Shown here piece after piece: positions 60,220 through 64,000 of a stretch of 64,000 nucleotides of DNA. The DNA is from Bugula neritina (lineage: Eukaryota; Bryozoa; Gymnolaemata; Cheilostomatida; Bugulidae). The translations under genes and the position numbers were made by a program. Location: contig OZ037772.1 of the NCBI GenBank assembly GCA_964035545.1, positions 4,871,733 to 4,935,732 of the forward strand, written 5' to 3'. The notes under the pieces were generated by a model that did no database searches, was not told the origin of the DNA, and saw only the letters and a list, made by a program, of their open reading frames with translations. How positions within the stretch are numbered: the stretch's first letter is position 1; each line of letters begins with the position of its first letter.

Positions 60220-60960
60220 ATGACACCCTTAGCATTCATGTCTTGAACATCTAGCCATAGCTCCCTTTATATTGTTTCCAGTGTTGAATGCCCATCCTGC
60301 AAGAATGCTTTGCCTCCATTTGAGAGGTGGTAAATTGATTGGATTTTATGTAAAATTCCTTAAGCTCTTGTTTCAGGACATCCTCAAACCTTAGATATAA
60401 GTTCTTCTAGCTGGATGAGTTCCTTTTGATATTAATGCATGCAATCGAGTGCGGCGGATGAGATACTTTGGCATGTTGACCAGCCCAGTGAAGACAGAAG
60501 AAATTCAGTTTTGAAGAAAGAGAATCCGGGTCTGTGATTTCAAATACATCTTCATTTATCATTTTATCTTCCCAGATTTTACTCAACATGCATCTTAAAC
60601 TCCAGGTATGAAAAGTGCTGAGCTTTGATTCTTGCAGTCCACATGTTGCCCATGTTTTTGATTCACAAGGAAGAATGCTGAGAACACCAACTGCGTAGAC
60701 TTTTCTTTTGGCGTGAATATTAGGGTGTTTGTTTGTCCATATTTGCTAGTTCACAAAGCCGAATTATTTTGGTATTTGTCATATCCTGCAGAGCCCATTT
60801 AAATGTTTGAGCAGAAAAAGTAAAAATAAATATTTTGCAGTGTGCTTACTGTTTTGATGATGGTTTTAGGAAAACATCTAAATTTACCATTCATGTACTT
60901 GTGACAGGCCTGTGTTTCAGCGATTATAGGAGAGTATAATTTTTCTTTAATAGAAATTGA
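60220..60960 (-). pseudogene. LINE 3'-end remnant
   Basis: Minus-strand translation in changing frames resembles the C-terminus of endonuclease-RT LINEs: VLSILPCESKTW, LSTFHTWSLRCMLSKIW, LNFFCLHWAGQHAKV, LRFEDVLKQELKEFYI. It is the same type of protein end as in the LINE at 9.4-11.3 kb but diverged, with stops and shifts. No RT palm is visible. Confidence 0.65.
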
Positions 60961-62330
60961 GTCATGCAAGGGAAGCTGGTTTCCTTACTTTATTAAGCAA
61001 AATTTGCTATCACAACAACAGAAGTGTTGCTAGCCTTGATTTGGAAACATTTTATATTTATAACTCTGAAGCCTATTTTGAGACATTTGGCTGCATGTTG
61101 GATAGATTGCATAGCATCTTTACTTGCGCTAATACTTAGAAGCATTTACTTGGTTTTCCTATAGTTTTATTTTGAATGTTTTTATGATATATTGCAGAAC
61201 TGTGGGTTCATTCTACTTGTAAGTATATTCCATAGGTCTAACTCAAACCCTGTGAATTTTCAAGTTAATATGGCAAGCTATGATGAAAGAAATGCTAAAC
61301 TAGACAGGTAATAGAAAAGAAAGTCCGATAATTTTTTTAATTGTAATTTAAATTACTTAGCTTGCATTACTCAACAGTATGGTAGCAGTGGTAGAACCAG
61401 CAGCAGCAGCAGCAGGAGTAGATTATAGTATAGTAGTATTGATAAAATGATTGATAGATTAGAACTGTAATTTTGAATATTAAAAATATGACAATGCCAC
61501 TGTGCGCCATAAATTTCTTGTTGGCCATTAAAATCAGCCATTAAATCAGTTTTCTTTTGGCTAGAACAAGCACTGCTGCCTGGACATAGTAATATATTAT
61601 ATGTATGGACTGTATGTTAATTATATGTAGAGGAATTATTTTTGCTAGCTTTAATAAAAAACCCTGCTCGTTTCTCATATTATTGTATTGTCAGTTTCAG
61701 CAATTTCAGGCCAGATAAATTTAAATTATACCTTGCAAATTTTAGGCCTGTTCCAGTCTACCTGTCAACACATTTGTTTGATCTAATCTAATTATGATGG
61801 CCTTCCAAGCAATGTAGTTAGCAAAAGTGAGAGAACTAATATTGCTTTTTCAGCCTATATTATGTTTGAAACCAGTAAAATAATAGAAATCATGAAACTA
61901 GTAATAGGCAATCCTATAATGCTGTTTAATAAACTTATTTGCGCTGTTACTTTAGTGATTTCGACGCTGTTCTATAAATTATTAGCAATCTTTTAAAAAT
62001 GAATAAATATACATTTTCTTTTAGTATGTCACCAATTGGAATATTTTGACCTGTATACCTATCTAGTGGAGGTGTTAATTTGTAAACATATTGGTTTTAC
62101 CAAGATCAGTGATTAAAGCAGTTGCTGAAAGCCAAAATAAAATGCTAACTAAAGTTCATATCTAGTGGGCTACAATTTGCCAACTTCTATAAAGCATATA
62201 ATAGCTAGTAATTGTTTCTATGCTGTACCACTTGACGGTCTGTTCTCTTTTACCTTACTCTATATTATGCTGTATAAATTCTAGCACACCTATCTGGTTT
62301 TTAATCATTTCTTGCACCATATGCCAATAA
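60960..62330. other. No gene recognised
   Basis: AT-rich sequence; a short CAG run lies at about 61400-61418. Nothing else is supported. Confidence 0.4.
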
Positions 62331-62340
62331 TTTTTACGTA

Positions 62341-63260
62341 GATGCATACAATCGGACAGCTGGATAGCCTGGCTATTGTGGAGAAGCATCATAACCACCT
62401 GCTTGGTGTTAGAGCTGAGTGCATATCAAGGTGGGTAGCACAACTTCTTAGTTCATAAGTAGCAGCGTAGCTTTTTAAAAGGTTTGACTATATTAAAATA
62501 TAAACATTTTGTTATTGCACTAATACAATGATAAAAATATGAGCAAACAGTTTCCAATATAACTTGCTGCTGGTAAGATTTACAGTATTTGTAGTAGAAA
62601 CAATATTAGTAGTGGTAAAAGTAGTAGTAGCAGTAGTAGTAGTAGCAGTAGTAGTAGTAGCAGCAGTAGTAGCAGTAGTAGAAGTAGTAGCAGCAGCAGC
62701 AGTAGTAGAAGTAGTAGTAGCAGTAGCAGTAGCACTAGTAGTAGTAGTAGTAGCAGTAGCAGTAGTATAGTAGTAGAAGTAATAATAATAAAATAATAGA
62801 ATTATTAGTAGTAGTGGTGAAGTTGTTTTTGGTTCTGACGTTAGTACTGTTAGCGGTAGAGATGGTGTTGGTAGAAATAGGATTAGTGGTTGTGCACTCA
62901 TAGTTGAAGGCATAAAGCATAAACCAGAATTGAATACATATATAACATAGATATGATATGACTTCTTATTTATATTGATTTACTATCTTGCATGAACATG
63001 GCATTTTCGCTATCAACATTAGTGTTTGTATTATACACTTTCACTAAACAAGCTTGTTAAATTTATAAAAAATTATGTAGGTGATGACTGTTGCATATCT
63101 GTGTTTAATTTTGAAAATATCATGTTGCATAATTATTTTTTAGGTGTCTGGTGAGCGGACGACTTCATTTTCGGCTGCTTCATGGCACCTTTATTTTCGG
63201 AAAAGATGTAACCACTTGTAAAATCAGTTTTTTTATGGTGAACTTAACAATATAATGTTT
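62341..63260 (+). CDS. Weak two-exon candidate
   Basis: A possible exon at 62341-62430 (acceptor TTTACGTAG, donor GTGGGT; HTIGQLDSLAIVEKHHNHLL) could join in phase 2 to one starting about 63144 (acceptor TTTTTTAG; CLVSGRLHFRLLHGTFIFGK) and end with a stop near 63255. No family was recognised and no further exons are visible. Confidence 0.2.
62610..62830. repeat. (AGT/AGC)n trinucleotide repeat
   Basis: About 200 bp of GTAGTAGCAGTAG-type repeats, giving poly-Thr/Ala or poly-Val/Ala open frames in several phases, which are artefacts. Confidence 0.95.
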
Positions 63261-64000
63261 AACAAAATTCTTTCTTGGTTAAAAATAAAGGTATACCGTC
63301 TTTGGCTTTCTGTTATTTCTATATTGTGTTCTTCTGTTGCTATGTGTAATTGATGAGATGACTCCAAACTCTTGCACATCCGCCACAATAAAGTATATAA
63401 TTTTGCTATGGGCATCAAGATTTTGTTATAAGTAGATATAGTTTTGCAATGATAGTGTTGATGCTGCAGCAGGTAACATTCTAGTAGGATAAACCAAACA
63501 GAATTTAAGCTAAAACATTCTAAAAAAATACAGCATCGCTTGAGCCACCTTGCCTTCTCTCTTTTCTAGGCAAAAGTTGTTAGCTAAATAAGGAAAAGAC
63601 AAATTAATGATTTCTGTGAGAGTTGTCTACTACAAAAATTACGTAGCAGATCATCATTAGTAACCATAACAACACGTACATGTTTACAGCACTCATGTGC
63701 TCTCTTTGTTCTGATTCGTCAACAGTAGCGCCCTAGACAGTCGATGTTATCGCACGAAAATATATTGTTTATTGCGGCTAATATCGCGAAATGGCAAAAT
63801 GAGGATCGACCCTGACAGTCGTAAAAGCCGTGTGATGCACTGTTAAAAATATTAAAAAGACAGCACATATAAGAACATAATCTTAAAAATAGGCATATGT
63901 GACACCTATATTTTGATTAACAAAGAAATCTTCTTCACTTTATTAATCTAGCTCATATAATGGTATTCTGTCTTAGTATGTTCTTTTAATACTTGAAATC
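63260..64000. other. No gene recognised
   Basis: Nothing is supported. A slightly more GC-rich patch at 63720-63830 could be a promoter-proximal region, but there is no direct evidence. Confidence 0.3.

Noticed and set aside
62512-62920. Poly-Thr and poly-Val/Ala reading frames
   Set aside because: Produced by the AGT/AGC trinucleotide repeat.

Overview
The window is eukaryotic, and almost certainly an AT-rich invertebrate metazoan genome. Coding information sits in short exons with GT..AG introns and consistent splice phases. The recognisable genes are an LRR-Roc-COR (Roco) protein and caspases. The transposon load (BEL/Pao and Ty3/gypsy LTR elements, three LINE remnants, Penelope-like elements, Tc1/mariner, piggyBac-type and other MITEs, tRNA-derived SINEs, long TA and CA microsatellites) fits a lophotrochozoan such as a bryozoan or mollusc. 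That taxonomic guess is inference.

Layout. 1-~7640: a dead BEL/Pao retrotransposon (gag, protease, RT, RNase H, integrase) whose gag is split by a ~691-bp MITE with piggyBac-style TTAA duplication. 8285-17308: a spliced plus-strand gene, LRR, Roc GTPase, COR, acidic linker, caspase p20/p10, then a 13-residue tandem repeat tail. Nine predicted exons join in one frame (1102 residues within the window; the 5' end lies upstream). Its 4-kb intron holds LINE, SINE and foldback debris. 18.6-24.2 kb: a GT microsatellite, a dead Tc1 transposase (minus), a gypsy LTR with gag fragment, and an isolated acidic-repeat exon. 27.2-36.3 kb: a second caspase module (29991-31812) with the same exon phases, bracketed by a directly repeated ~2.2-2.6-kb unit.

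37-45.3 kb is a nest of TA microsatellites, inverted Penelope-like fragments and self-cleaving hammerhead ribozymes. Three PLE-type hammerheads (two plus, one minus, with a further truncated copy) sit on an inverted-repeat system that includes a ~660-bp palindrome. A retrozyme-like tandem array (41404-41990, minus strand) carries three hammerheads about 251 and 271 bp apart. A 5'-truncated jockey/CR1-like LINE (minus) follows. 45.6-64 kb is gene-poor: three small inverted-repeat elements, tRNA-like SINE heads, tandem and trinucleotide repeats, a LINE remnant, a candidate small minus-strand gene (51.9-54.2 kb) and a weak exon pair near 62.3-63.2 kb.

The two most notable items are the LRR-Roc-COR-caspase architecture, with a second caspase cassette of identical splice phase that could act as an alternative 3' end, and the cluster of hammerhead ribozymes with a circular-RNA retrozyme unit.
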